A DNA stretch of 64,000 bases from Gadus chalcogrammus (lineage: Eukaryota > Chordata > Actinopteri > Gadiformes > Gadidae), in NCBI RefSeq assembly GCF_026213295.1, contig NC_079415.1:25908612-25972611 (forward strand), in the 5' to 3' direction. The notes beneath the pieces were generated by a model. The model was not told the origin of the DNA. It was given only the letters and a program-made list of their open reading frames with translations, and ran no database searches. A program made the translations under genes and the position numbers. The number at the start of each line of letters is the position of its first letter. Position 1 is the stretch's first letter. Below are positions 1 through 10,875 of the stretch, piece after piece.

Positions 1-96
1 CCTGGTAATTGCTGCCTACCTGCATAAGACTACACACACATCGTTGAAGTGGAAGTGTTGAACTATGTAATTGTGTTCTTATTTCCCAATGCTCAG

Positions 97-2040
97 GTTA
101 CCCTCAGTCCACGTCATCTCCATGCTCTATTGCATCTGAAGACACAGTGATCCTCAACTTCTCGTTGTGTGACCCAGCTGAGGAGCCAGTTGCAGCCGAA
201 GGAAGTCAACCTAAAAGGCCTTGCCGCATTAACTATGAAGCAAAAGCTGTGAGTTGTGTGTGTGTGGGGGGAGTTTGATTCACATGCTTAATTTGAGGTG
301 CATCTTATTTGTTTCATAATTTGCAAGTATTTTTCAAAATACAATACTGCACATTTTATTTCTTAGCTGATTGAAAAAATCTTGACGACAAAGCCTGGAG
401 GTGACCGTGTCATGGAGGAGTATGCGAAAACGAAATCAATTACAGATTCAACCAGAAGACAGCTCATCAACATACTTACTGCAGAGATGACGGAAACACA
501 TGGGTAAGTATGGATCAAATATGTTATCATGAGACATTGTTTAAACATAGCAATTATTGTTTAGATCATGTTGTTCAATGCTATCTATGAATGTTGATTA
601 TTGAATACACCAGGACATCGCCGCCCCGGAGTGTAAAAGTGATGTCTGCACAGGGGATTGTCGCTCTGTTTCCATACCTTGAAGACCCATATTCACAGAA
701 TGGCTATGTAAGTAAAGGTTTTAAAATATATTTGCCCTTCGAATTGCTGTGATTTACATTTACATTTATGCATTTAGCAGACGCTTTTATCCAGAGCTCA
801 GAGATCATATGAATGTATATATCACACTGTGCCTACATTATACATAGGAACATTACTACGATCCTGAAAGTGGTTCAGGCTACATTGCATGGCGGTTGAA
901 GACAATTCAACGAAAAGCTGCTGAGGAAAGAGGTCCTGCAGTTACATCTCCTAAAGGTAATATTTATCATGAGGTGGAATTATCAACCTGTGAAATGTGT
1001 TTAAAGGAGGATATGAAACTGTGTAGTTATTAACAGCAACAACAAAATTGTCTTGTTCTAAAGTTGGTGGGCCAGGCCATGGGCGTACTAGACCCTTTAC
1101 TTCCGACAGAGTCCTGACTGACGAGGAAGTGGAATGCGCTATCGCTTTGTTGAGACACACTGCTGATGAGGAGACCATCCGTGAAAAGATGAAAGTCAAT
1201 TTCGCATACCCCCACGCCATGGTCAATGATGAGAACAAATCAGCAGAGGTCTTCTCAGTATTTCCACGGTTCCTAGACACACCAGGACTGGTATGGCATT
1301 TACATTCATTGAATACTGAGACATATTGTAAAATGTAGCACAAGGTACCAACTCAGGTTGTCCTCCTTTTCTCCTTTTTTTCTTTTTCAAACTACAGATG
1401 GAACAAGATTTTAGAGTGATGTTTGGTGAGCAGACTGCCAACAAGTTCATGGAGAGGTGGCCTACCACTTTCAAAGCAGGAGTCATTAAGGAAAGCCATG
1501 GACTAGTCCCCTCCACAGACCTTCTTGATTTAATGCGCAATGCTGAGACATCTACTGAAGTTGAAAAAGGTAAGTCTTTGAATGTGGAGAAGCATGTTGC
1601 TAAATATATTGAGGATGGTGGAAAATTATGGCATAATGTTAACCTGATACTTGTTGGCCTCTAGGCTGGGACAGTGACATGTCTGCAATCATACTGCTGC
1701 TACATCTGCTACCACCATCTGCACAGGGACGAAAGAGGCCAGGGAAGATATCAGCATCAAATGCAGTTGATCACCTCATCAAATTCCAAAAGGTACACTA
1801 GACATTAATCAAACCTCATCCCTCCCACCACCACCCACCCCCCTGCCAACAACACCTCAAACTCCAAACATCCACCAACACACCCCAACTCCACCCCACC
1901 CACACTCACTACCCCTTTGTCAACGCCACCCTACACTCAAACATCACTCACCCCCAAACACACACACTGCAGCCGTGCATCCCCTCAAACATCATTGTAT
2001 CATTTTATCTATCTAATTTCTGTCATCACTCAATGTTCTA

Positions 2041-2109
<69 letters not shown>

Positions 2110-2648
2110 AACGTTATACACCACATACTACTATGAGCACCTATCCCACACACAGCACTCTTCCCTTTGAACCTTTCCTCTGGAGAACCTTACAGTTTCA
2201 CTGCATGTGCTTTGCGCAAGTAATTCTATGCATGTGACATAAAATTCTTGAATCCTTAAATTGTTGAGAGATTGGAGTGATATCATGTTATTGTTTTAAT
2301 AAATAGTGTTGTTGAATGTGTTTTGTTATAGACGGGAACAAGCGTGCAGCAGCATCTTGACAACATCGCTCAAAGCAGTCAGCCCTACCTCCTTGCTCAG
2401 GGACCCACAAAAAGCAGCATTCACTCTTTCTTCATTGCCATCGACAAGCATGCACTTCCATGCCAAGCCACCAGCTCGGTGGAGCCCTGGATGAGCTCTT
2501 CAAGGCCCACTATGTGTTTGGTACATCTTACAGTCCTGCCTTGAACAACTTTTTCACTTTTCTGCAAACTTCCATTTACAACATTGACGTGGGGAAAACT
2601 AAGGAAACGCCAAGAATTGCAGAGTTGCGAGCGAGAATGGTGCGTTAG
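97..2648 (+). CDS. Multicopy teleost gene of unknown function (SAMD3-like family), 8 exons, 3' part
   Basis: Eight exons with AG/GT borders join in phase: 97-248, 367-503, 614-707, 848-956, 1064-1290, 1398-1569, 1665-1792 and 2332-2648 (stop TAG). Earlier exons lie outside the window. Readable stretches include INYEAKA, FPYLEDPYSQNGY, GSGYIAWRLKTIQRKA, a FMERWPTTFKAGVI segment, GWDSD, ISASNAVDHLIKFQK and the tail YNIDVGKTKETPRIAELRAR. From memory this layout matches proteins present in many fish-genome copies and named 'sterile alpha motif domain-containing protein 3-like'; their biochemical role is not known to me. The last exon has a one-base loss near 2480 (the frame ending at SSV continues one frame over as GALDELFKAHYVFG), so this copy is broken or the base is an assembly error. 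Intact splice sites argue for a recent copy. No regulatory site was identified. Confidence 0.75.
751..811 (+). repeat. Short SINE/LINE tail-like fragment in an intron
   Basis: The stretch around 'atgcatttagcagacgctttt' resembles a tail sequence shared by many fish SINEs and LINEs. It lies in the intron between the third and fourth exons. No SINE head with RNA polymerase III boxes is visible, so this is only a tail fragment. Confidence 0.5.
2043..2108. repeat. (AC)n microsatellite
   Basis: About 33 uninterrupted AC units lie in the large intron before the last exon of the SAMD3-like gene. The flanking 1800-1980 is also C/A-rich (cccacccacc type). Confidence 0.97.
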
Positions 2649-2667
2649 GCACTCTTGAAATTAAACA

Positions 2668-2913
2668 ATGAGGTGCTTTCTTTGCAGCAATGTCTTTGGT
2701 GAAGCAAACAATCTAGTAAAGCGCCTCAAAGTAATACATGGACTCTGTACGGGAAGGACTCTTTATCTTCAATGTGGCCAAGTGGGATGCTCACGTTTTT
2801 TCAATAGTTTTTCTGGTCTTAGGAAGCATCTGAATAAGTGTCATGTGAATAGTGCATGTGATGTTATTGTTGAAACTGAACCTATGTATGTTGTCCCATA
2901 TTGTTATCTCTGA
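2668..2913 (+). CDS. Small C2H2 zinc-finger frame, 81 aa, hypothetical
   Basis: The frame begins 20 nt after the stop of the SAMD3-like gene, at the first ATG (MRCFLCSN). Residues about 37-58 form a recognisable C2H2 finger: C-x4-C, 12 residues, H-x4-H (cysteines in CGQVGC, histidines in LRKHLNKCH). An earlier CFLC pair looks like a second, degenerate finger with a missing histidine. A polyadenylation-like AATAAA lies just downstream at about 2926. In the fish family I recall, a C2H2 first exon precedes the SAMD3-like exons, so this may be the first exon of another tandem copy rather than a complete gene. It could also be the remains of a separate small nucleic-acid-binding protein. Confidence 0.45.
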   Translation: MRCFLCSNVFGEANNLVKRLKVIHGLCTGRTLYLQCGQVGCSRFFNSFSGLRKHLNKCHVNSACDVIVETEPMYVVPYCYL

Positions 2914-3290
2914 GGAGTTATCAGGAAATAAATGGTGCTACAGTACCTGATGGTGTGTATTGTCTTATATTATAGCAGTTAAAAACATTACTATTTCATT
3001 AAAATAAAATAAAATAAATATACACTATATAGTGTATTTTAAGAATAGCCTATTTAGAGTGGAAACTACTCTATGTAGTGAAATCATTTTACTCTAACAG
3101 TGTAAACAGATCACAGTGTTAATTGTGACACAAAATAGAGTAAAATTAACTCTGAAAATCTTACACTGGCTACAGAGTAAATTTTACACTAATTTAGGGT
3201 GGGACCAAATGTTATCTGACACAGAATTAAATTCAACTCTTAAAGAGTAAAATTGACACTATGTTGATATACCAGAAAATATAAAAAATG
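2914..3290. repeat. A/T-rich region with repeated 'agagtaaaat/ttactct' motifs
   Basis: No gene seen. Short motifs such as tagagtaaaatt, actctgaaaat, ttacactg and agagtaaatttt recur in both orientations, a low-complexity repeat style common in fish genomes. An AATAAA lies near its start. Confidence 0.55.
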
Positions 3291-3960
3291 ATTGAAACGA
3301 TCACTCACCAAATTCAGTCAGGTAAATCGCCGGGGCCAGGCTAGCTTTCAACTTCTGATGGTGGTCTGGATCCCGCTCCCGTCAGCACGAGCAAAGCGAA
3401 CTGCTTGTGCACCAATCCTTTTGGTACGCCGCACGCGCACCGGTTCGCAGTTCACTGAACCTCTGGGGCTGGTTCAGAGGCCGTAATCGGGGCAAAATCG
3501 GGCTGAAATCGGAACACTTCGCGATTTCAGCCCGATTTGTTCGTCGCAGACAAATTTGCGAGTCGTACACGATTTTGAAAAGTCGGCAACGAGACAAGGT
3601 TTTCTTTTTCGTCTCTGAGCAGAGGACCACCGGCATAATGCCTAGGCGCGTCGTTAGACCTGGGATTCGAGGCTATAGCCCCGGATCTTTTGGGAATAGC
3701 CCCGGATCGCTGTGCCGTAAAAAAAAAACCATAATGCTGAAAATAGCCCCGTAGAGTTTACTTCTTTGTGATTGAATTACCAGCAGCCACAGATGCAACA
3801 TTGTAGCGAGTGAAAACCGCAAAATTCTGCCGTGTCCACAGATTTAGAATAATTTGTTGCAAAATGTTGCAAATTCAGCCCAGGTCGGCCTTGAACTGCG
3901 ATTGGTCAGAAAGACGTAACAGCTAATGACAACATTGAACTCTCATGCAGGCTCGAACAG
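3291..3960. other. Unassigned region with a 16-bp perfect hairpin
   Basis: No credible gene; the open frames here overlap one another and match nothing I recognise. It holds a perfect inverted repeat: 3495-3510 pairs with 3523-3538 (arm aaatcgggctgaaatc) around a 12-nt loop. It is GC-richer than the flanks and probably part of a DNA transposon. Confidence 0.4.
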
Positions 3961-3969
3961 AGTGACACA

Positions 3970-3970
<1 letters not shown>

Positions 3971-4004
<34 letters not shown>
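3971..4004. repeat. (AC)n microsatellite
   Basis: About 17 AC units. The 4005-4470 stretch after it shows no gene. Confidence 0.95.
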
Positions 4005-4010
<6 letters not shown>

Positions 4011-4470
4011 TCACCCACTCCGTATCCAGCTTCTTCCACGCTTAAAGCACCCAGGCTACTATGCGGCGAGCTGGGGCTCTCATGGTCTCCCCTTCGATGT
4101 ATTCCTTGCTCGCATCCAGTTGTCATACGATTCATGCAGACTGGTTTTGAACGGCTGATTCCACCTACTTTGCGTGTGCCGTGTTTTCCCCTCGATGTGG
4201 CGAAGCTGTATGGTTATGCTGTTGAGAGCTTAAATAAATGCACTATATAAGTTGATTATGAATAATTATTGAAGTTTAACAATTTGTTCAGCAAATTTGA
4301 CAACTGACAGATGCAATATTGTAGCCAGTGAAAATCACAAAATTCGGACTTGTACATTAATGGGCAAATTTAGAATCGCATTGCAATTCTCCGCCCCATC
4401 GATCTTATATGTTGACAACAAAATATTTGTAAATAGTTTTGGACTATAAATTGGCCGCCCTCTGAACCTA

Positions 4471-4494
4471 CCCCCCCCCCCCCCCCCCCCCCCC
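4471..4494. repeat. Poly-C tract
   Basis: 24 consecutive C. Its length is prone to sequencing error, and it creates a poly-glycine frame on the other strand that is not a gene. Confidence 0.95.
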
Positions 4495-4639
4495 TCTAAA
4501 TATTTTTTCATCGAATCTACACGATTCACGGAGGTCACCTATTTTGGTTTCAAAACGGCGAATTTCGCCGAAAGGTGAGTGATTTTCATGCCTGAGAGAG
4601 AGAGGGAGCGAGCGAGGTATAAAACTCTTTTCCTATTCG

Positions 4640-4840
4640 GCATATTGAACCGTCGGCCTAATGCGCCTCCTTTTTGAAAAGTCGGACTAACGGACCTTCG
4701 GACCAATGGGTTTCGTTTTCGGAACATTGAACCGTCGGAATAGTGGCATGTCGATCTAATGGGAAATATTTCGGAAAATTGAGACGTCGGAACAATGAGG
4801 CGTCGGAATTACGGGCAGGCCCCAGCAAATCAAGTTTCGC
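4640..4840. repeat. Degenerate array of a 'cgtcggaataatggg'-like motif
   Basis: Variants occur as accgtcggcctaatgcg, cggaccttcggaccaatggg, accgtcggaatagtgg, tgtcgatctaatggg, acgtcggaacaatgagg and cgtcggaattacggg. Similar motif arrays occur at the ends of some fish DNA transposons. It lies just upstream of the Harbinger-like exon. Confidence 0.45.
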
Positions 4841-4886
4841 GGCACGGCAAGTTTTGCCCGCGGTGCTTCTGAATTCATTCACAACC

Positions 4887-5051
4887 ATGGCCGACATTAC
4901 GAGCATTGCATGTCTTTACCTGTTGTGGAAGAGGGAGAGACGTCGGAATGCCCGTCGTTTATGGTTTCATGAGACCATTCGGAGCCTGGAAGGCTGGTGC
5001 TGCCTGGCACCCAACTGGGTTTTGTTTGGGGTTGTTATTCTAGTCCTTTAG
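4887..5051 (+). pseudogene. Possible PIF/Harbinger first-exon remnant, 54 aa
   Basis: The frame starts MADITSIACLYLLWKRERRR and continues with a basic stretch and FHETIRSLEG. This is reminiscent of the opening exon of Harbinger/PIF-type transposases in fish (a short hydrophobic start, an arginine run, then a W/F-HE-I motif). The coding then ends in a stop, and the DDE core is absent. The GC-rich block downstream has Harbinger-style subterminal character, so a deletion derivative is likely. Assignment rests on resemblance only; a chance frame is possible. Confidence 0.35.
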
Positions 5052-5159
5052 CATACTCATAGTTTAGTTTAACTGTAAACACAACTACACTACAGAATGC
5101 TGATTTGTGTTTTTTTTCGAGTTACTAAATAAATGTAACGGTAGTGAACTCTAGGTCAC

Positions 5160-5525
5160 TCCAAGGGAGTAACACTGATTGGCTGTTACGGCATGTCACT
5201 CAGTGGCAACGCCTCAGTGGCAACGCTGTTGAACGCTGATTGGCTGTCATCACGCGTTTGCTGCAGAAAAGTTGAAATATTTAAACTCGAGCAGCATTTG
5301 ACGCGCCGCAAAATATATGAACGCGCCCGCCGCCCGTGCCCGGCAGCGGGCACGGGAGCTGATTTTGCCAGCAAATCAGATTTTGCCGCGCCGCAAATCA
5401 AATTTTGCTGCCGGTTTTCTCGGCAGCAAGTGCTGCGGCAGCAAAGCAGCAACGCGTCTACATTCACTTTGAATTGGATCGTGCGGCGCGGCAACTTTTT
5501 GCATATTTTGGTGTGAACGCAGGGT
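5160..5525. mobile_element. GC-rich Harbinger-like non-autonomous element end
   Basis: Dense palindromic gccgcg, ggcagcaa and cgcgccgcaaa motifs end at 'tttggtgtgaacgcagggtaa', the kind of terminus seen in fish Harbinger/PIF elements. It includes a palindromic ccgtgcccggcagcgggcacgg at about 5334-5355. The element's left end is not resolved. Confidence 0.45.
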
Positions 5526-5540
5526 AATTCTCAACACGGG

Positions 5541-5649
<109 letters not shown>

Positions 5650-5869
5650 GTGGTTTACGGGGTCAGTTTTACCATACTTGTTAAATCACATGTATATGGG
5701 GACACTCCTTTCCCCATGCCGTAGAGAGACATGAATTACATTAAACTGCTCCAAAAAATATCAGAAAAATTACCTACTACTTTAAAGTTAATTTTGATGA
5801 AAGAGTCGAGAGATTTGAATACCTGAAAGTATACATTCACTGTGAGGACGGGGCGGGACAAGCATAATC

Positions 5870-6115
5870 ATGGCTTATGAGGACCCCCCCTTGTTTAGCA
5901 GGACATGCCCATACACACACACACACATACACAAAGCAAATCCCTTGGTTATGAGGACATCAATGGTATATCAGGACATCAAACATACACACACACACAC
6001 ACAAATGTTTCAAACCCGTAGTCTTGAGGACAATAATGGTTTAGTAGCATTACACACACATACACAAAGCAAATCCCTTGGTTATGAGGACATCAATGGC
6101 ATATCCGGACATTAT
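5870..6115. repeat. Tandem repeat of 'ttatgaggacatcaatgg...acacac' units
   Basis: Three to four diverged units of about 60-130 bp share 'gaggacatcaatggtatatcaggacat', each followed by a short (AC)n run. The phrase 'acacaaagcaaatcccttgg' recurs at about 5930 and 6063. The frame across it is a repeat artefact. Confidence 0.6.
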
Positions 6116-6179
6116 AGATTTAAAAATATCCCAGAGGAACAGAGACTTTGTGAACTTTGTGATTTACGTCCCTTCTATG

Positions 6180-6430
6180 CAGTGGCGGTTTTAGGCACGG
6201 GCGAACCGGGCAGCCGCCCGGGGCGGCATATTTGTGGGGGGCGGCAAATCACATGGGTGGCGCCACGAGCAGTATAAAAAAAAAATGCGCTGCGTAGCGG
6301 TTATCAATGAAGTACGACATTGTGTGGGGAATAGGTATTTTGGCGCCCCCTGCTGCAGGCGCACACCTGCTCGTTGAGAAGGTGCCGTGTATAGACGGAA
6401 TGAACCCCCCCCCCCCCCCCCCCCTTTTGT
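6180..6430. mobile_element. hAT-type element end, left side
   Basis: It begins cagtggcggttttaggcacg, a terminus typical of hAT elements, followed by a GC-rich cccggggcgg stretch and a poly-C tract (about 6406-6424). No matching right end was found, so the element is truncated or its other end is decayed. Confidence 0.45.
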
Positions 6431-7064
6431 AAATGAACTGTTTGCTCAAAACCCTCAAAAATGTTGGAGTAATGATGTCAGGATGGAAAGTTTGTTTACC
6501 TTTAATGTTGTTAGCCTCTTTTGTTACTAAAGCCTGGATGAAACGTCAGGATGGTTTATATCGTTAATGTTAGTATTTTTTAGCATCTACTTTTGGTTTT
6601 TGGTCTGTCTACATATTATAATGGTATCTTGTAAGCCCTTGTGGGCTGGGCATGCTAATGCATGACACAATAATGGTTTAACTCGATATTACCTTAAAAC
6701 TAGTGTTGCATTAGTTTTTGGTATGGGAAAAAGTACCCCATAACTACATTATTTTAGAAATGTGCAATACCAGAATAAGAAAACAACAATTGAGCATTAG
6801 TTTTGGTTGATAAGTTGCTAGTGGTGTATGTGCAATATAAAACCCGACTGACCCAAAGTGGGTCAAGAGCGTTGGTACAGGCAGTGACCACTTTCTCATT
6901 TGCTCAGACTTCAGAGACATGGAAAGATGGCAGCAGCGCTTGCACAGCCTAAACTTATTGAGAAAGGGAGTGAAAAATTACATGTCTTTACAATGGACAA
7001 AAAAGTCCACCACATGACATCAAGGATTTAAAGACCAAAGCTAAATATCCAAAATATTAAAAAC

Positions 7065-7068
<4 letters not shown>
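6431..7068. other. No gene seen
   Basis: Moderately A/T-rich sequence without a convincing exon or terminal inverted repeat. A motif near 6910-6990 (tggaaagatggcagcagcgc) might be the start of a degraded coding piece, but no frame holds. Confidence 0.4.

Positions 7069-7120
<52 letters not shown>
7069..7120. repeat. (TA)n microsatellite
   Basis: About 26 TA units, followed by a short catatacacacac tail. The stretch 7140-7730 shows no gene. Confidence 0.95.
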
Positions 7121-7126
<6 letters not shown>

Positions 7127-7730
7127 CACACACACATACAGTACATACGTATGCGTGCAAAGATTAGTGTATTTTATGATGTTAAATACAAATGGTATTT
7201 TAGTATCTGCACATATATTCCATGTCTTCTATAAATCAGTACCTTCTGAATTAATATTTTTTCTAGACTCAAATAGGTATAGTAGAATTATGACAGTTTG
7301 TCAGAATTAAGTTTAAGATCAATTCCTAAGGATTGGTTAACCTTGAACTAAGAGTTTCAGATTGTTGTGTGCTTATTTTTCCATGTCATAATTTTAGTAA
7401 GTATATTTTTGCTCGAAAAGAGTGGGAAAAAAATACTTATTATTTTCCATATTTGAAATAAAGCACTCCTCTGGTCAGTCTGTTTTTAACATAAATCATC
7501 TTGTAACTTGCTCAACAGGACTGCATTGTACTTCAAATAAACATTCTTATTTGACCACTTTGTTTAAAATATGTATAAAAAGGGCATGGTGAAATGAGAC
7601 CAAATTTTAGATGTCAATGCCTTAAGCAAAAATACATTTATTATGAATAAAGACGCATGTTTTTTTTTAACATCAGGCCTGATTTACAAGACTTGTAAAA
7701 AAATAGATAAAATAAAAGTATATAAACTAG

Positions 7731-7821
7731 ATGTATATACATACATACATACATACATACATACATACATACATACATACATACACTATATTCAATATAG
7801 TGTATGTATGTATGTATGTAC
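7731..7821. repeat. Palindromic tetranucleotide repeat (ACAT)n / (TATG)n
   Basis: A (ACAT)n run flips into its complement (TATG)n across the centre cactatattcaatatagtg, forming one long hairpin-capable repeat. Its right end served as the target for the hAT element that starts at 7822. Confidence 0.85.
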
Positions 7822-8706
7822 TAGGGATGGGCACGAGTAGTAAATTCCAAACTCGAGTGATCGAAGGAATTCCTCGAGGATCAATCGAGTACTCGTTTAA
7901 TCGAATCTATTTTTAGAATGCAACGCATCTGCAGCAGGAATAGGCCTAATGAATAACGGCAATGTTACCAACCAAACATGTAATGCTTATTCTCCATCAA
8001 AACAGTCAGAGTTATCAGAGTATTCATTATTTATTTTTGCAAACGTTAAAAATTCATTTTCCTTACAAAAATAAATATGCGTCTCACTATTTAAATCACG
8101 TCGAACCAAGGCCGGTAACGGTTTAAAAAAAACAAAAACGAAACAAGTAGCCTAACAATTGCAAATAATTTAAAGCTGCAAATAAAACGGCAGCAAATGG
8201 ACTATGGAAATACTCAGCGTTGTGATCTTCTCTACACGACCGTGATTACAGCTGCGTCTTGCGGCGGTGAAAATAGCTGACACACTTGGTCGCTGCGGGT
8301 CTGCTTTCCCGAACTCACCGTTGTGTTTCAGGAGCATATGTTGCTGCATAGTACTTGTAGTATTCTGGTAGCTCGATTTCACTTGGCATATTTTACATTT
8401 CACCTTATGATCTCCTATTTCTTTAAAGTATTTCAATTCTTCGCTGCGCTTTGCTTTAACCACCATCTCTTAACTTTTTGAATTCTGGCGTGCCTGCACA
8501 CGGCACTGCACGCGCCACAGAGAAATTTGATACATTTCATTTGCTTTGTGCCCACGGCATGCGTTAGTGGCACCGCACAGAAAATTGATACATTTGCTTC
8601 AGAAAACTTTGTGTGCGTATATGCGAACTCGAGTTTGCCTGTCCACCAACCGAGTTCATTTGTAACGAGGAGTACTCGAGTAATCGATTCCTCACGCCCA
8701 TCCCTA
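7822..8706 (-). mobile_element. Non-autonomous hAT element with BED-finger remnant, 885 bp
   Basis: The ends are TAGGGATGGGC and GCCCATCCCTA, flanked by a perfect 8-bp duplication gtatgtac (7814-7821 and 8707-8714), the hAT signature. The subterminal regions carry repeated ctcgagt / actcgag motifs. Inside, only the first coding piece of a transposase survives; the catalytic region is gone. A sister copy in the opposite orientation lies at 46844-47712. Confidence 0.9.
8170..8466 (-). pseudogene. BED zinc-finger remnant of hAT transposase
   Basis: The frame starts MVVKAKRSEELKYFK and contains a BED-type finger: C-x2-C in KCKICQ and H-x4-H in MQQHMLLKH, about residues 24-50. BED fingers bind DNA at the N terminus of many hAT transposases. 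The frame then runs into unrelated residues, and no RNase H-like catalytic domain or hAT dimerisation domain follows, so this is the leftover of an internally deleted element. The same exon is recognisable on + inside the copy at 46844-47712. Confidence 0.75.
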
Positions 8707-8714
8707 GTATGTAC

Positions 8715-9206
8715 GCTTCCTTCTTGGACTCAGGTTTCGATGCTTCTCCACAAGTTGTCTGAAATTGTAGAGAAGAAATGTATATCGTTGTCATAACGTC
8801 TGTAGAGGTTTGAGAAACATTACCAGCCTAGTGATAGGCTAGTAATGTTACTGGCTGTCTTTACAAGTCACACTATTGTCCCTACAAGTCATAATGCAAC
8901 TAGACGGCTGTGTATCTTTCCAAATAATCTAAAACATTCCACCAGTTACTATTTGACCCAAAGTGTGGAGGCAATGTAACACCCTCTTTAAGACAATAGT
9001 CCAGCTAAAACAGGCTCATACTACACCCATCCGTCCTCAAGTAACACTTTGCCAGTGGGTGAAAGAATACAACACTTACTATATCATTACCTGTTGTGTA
9101 TGGAGGTGAACTAAGTCCAGTGACAGCCTCAATTTTCTCTCCAATGAGACCCTGTAAAAGAGTACAGATAGACACAACTTAAACATTTACTTATTTTCAT
9201 TCAACC
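8715..9206. other. No gene seen
   Basis: Unique-looking sequence with no exon I can support. Confidence 0.4.
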
Positions 9207-9290
9207 ATCAATAATAATAATAATAATAATACATTTAATTTAGAGGCGCCTTTCAAAACACCCAAGGTCACCTTACAGAGCATATATTCA
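9207..9290 (-). repeat. LINE 3'-tail fragment
   Basis: (ATA)n followed by 'aatttagaggcgcctttcaaaacaccc' reads, on the minus strand, like a fish L2-type LINE 3' end (gaaaggcgcctctaaat, then ATT repeats). Only the tail is present. Confidence 0.55.
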
Positions 9291-9460
9291 TCATACATTT
9301 TTAAAAAAAAACAAGACATTGTGGAAAAAATAAATAAATGTGCTTATAATATTGTATGAACAGCAAACCTTCATGCATACAGTATATTCAAGCTCTTTAT
9401 TCAAGCAACAAACACTCACAAACAATCTCTCCCTCTCACCATGGCTCTGTACTGCAGACT

Positions 9461-10104
9461 AAGGCTACATTTACACGATGACGGTCTGAACAGAAGACGC
9501 AAAAGTGGCGTCGCGTCTTCACTTTTTATTCCGCGTTTAGACGAGTGTTTTCGGGAGGAAATCTGCGTGCATACGGTGACGCAAAAGTGTGTGGAATTCG
9601 ATTGGGTATGCATGCCAGGCGGCTAGGTGGTGCTGTGATACACTATCACACAACACCGCCATGTCTGAGCGCATGCGTAGAATCTTCCTTCTTCTCTTAT
9701 CCGTGCCGCAAAAACCAAAAAGATCCTTCTCTGTTCAGTAATACTATCTGTACATATCCTGTACATTTCTTCGAAAGACTCCTGTACGCTTGTTAGAGAT
9801 GCCAGAGCAGCTTGAAGGTCAGACGCATGGAAATAATCTGACATGTTTGTTTATTTCCTTGTACTGGCACATGTATGTGACGTAAACACGTACGCGACGT
9901 GAGCAGATCTGAGCAGTGTTTTGCGTCTTGGCGGTGTAGACAAAACGCTACGGCGGAGCATTTTCAACTTTTCCACTCTGGAGGGTGGTTTCAGATTTAT
10001 GCGTTTTCATGCCCCAAAAACGCCGTCACCGTCTAAACGAAAGGCACTTCCGATAAAATATTTTGTAGTTTTTACCCGCAAGCGTCCTCGTGTAAACGGG
10101 GCTT
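9461..10104. mobile_element. MITE-like element, about 640 bp
   Basis: The ends are imperfect inverted repeats: left aaggctacatttacacgatg, and right (reverse complement) aagccccgtttacacgagg. Internally, cgtctaaacg, gcgtcttggcggtg and aaaacgccgtcaccgtc motifs occur in both orientations. No transposase is present; open frames inside are chance. Target duplications could not be defined, so its superfamily is uncertain. Confidence 0.6.
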
Positions 10105-10142
10105 AAAAGAGTCAGGGTGGGGCTGAGGCCTTTAAATATGTG

Positions 10143-10837
10143 TTAAAATGGACCCACAACTTAATTTTGACACCCACATCAAACACATCTGTAAGACATC
10201 TGTTTATACCACCTCAGGAACATCGCCAAACTCCGCCAATCACTCACCCTGGCTGATGCAGAGAAGCTCGTCCATGCCTTTGTCTCCTCCAGGTTGGACT
10301 ACTGCAATGCACTCCTCATTGGGATCCCTGGCAAGAGCATCCAGAGGCTCCAATACATTCAAAACAGTGCTGCCAGGGTCTTGATGAGGGTGCGCAAGCA
10401 TGACCACATCACCCCCATCCTGAAATCACTGCACTGGCTCCCTGTCCCACTCAGAATTGAGTACAAGGTCTCCCTCCTCACCCACCAGTGCCTTCACGGA
10501 CTTGCCCCCCTCTACCTTCAGGAACTCCTCACCCCCCCGACAAACTCACGTACACTCCGTTCAGGATCCACTCACACCCTCCAAACCCGACATACGAAGC
10601 TGTGCACCATGGGTGATCGGGCCTTTTCTGCTGCTGCCCCTAGACTATGGAACGCCCTCCCTGACCACCTGAGGACTCCACAGACTACAGCTCTTTTTAA
10701 ACGGAACCTCAAAACCCATCTCTTTAAAAGAGCATTTAGCTAAACTTTCTTTGAGGTTCCCCCTTTTAACTGTTTTTTGGTATTTTTTTCTCTGAAGCAC
10801 TTTGAGATTCTTGAATATAAAGTGCATTATAAATAAA

Positions 10838-10870
<33 letters not shown>
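10143..10870 (+). mobile_element. L2-like LINE, 3' part of reverse-transcriptase ORF and (ATT)n tail
   Basis: The coding matches the C-terminal part of fish L2-like ORF2: SRLDYCNALL, RLQYIQNSAARVL, HITPILKSLHWLPV, TMGDRAFSAAAPRLWNALP and the end KTHLFKRAFS, stopping at 10743. A frameshift near 10203 separates the DPQLNFDTHIKHICK start from the rest. The 3' end aagtgcattataaataaaattt passes into an (ATT)n tail, as expected for L2-clade retrotransposition. The element is 5'-truncated before the catalytic YADD region. A second, shorter copy of the same 3' end lies at 63736-63966 on the minus strand. Confidence 0.85.

Positions 10871-10875
<5 letters not shown>

Noticed and set aside
9441..9796. 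Overlapping short frames
   Set aside because: They lie inside the MITE-like element and follow its inverted motifs.
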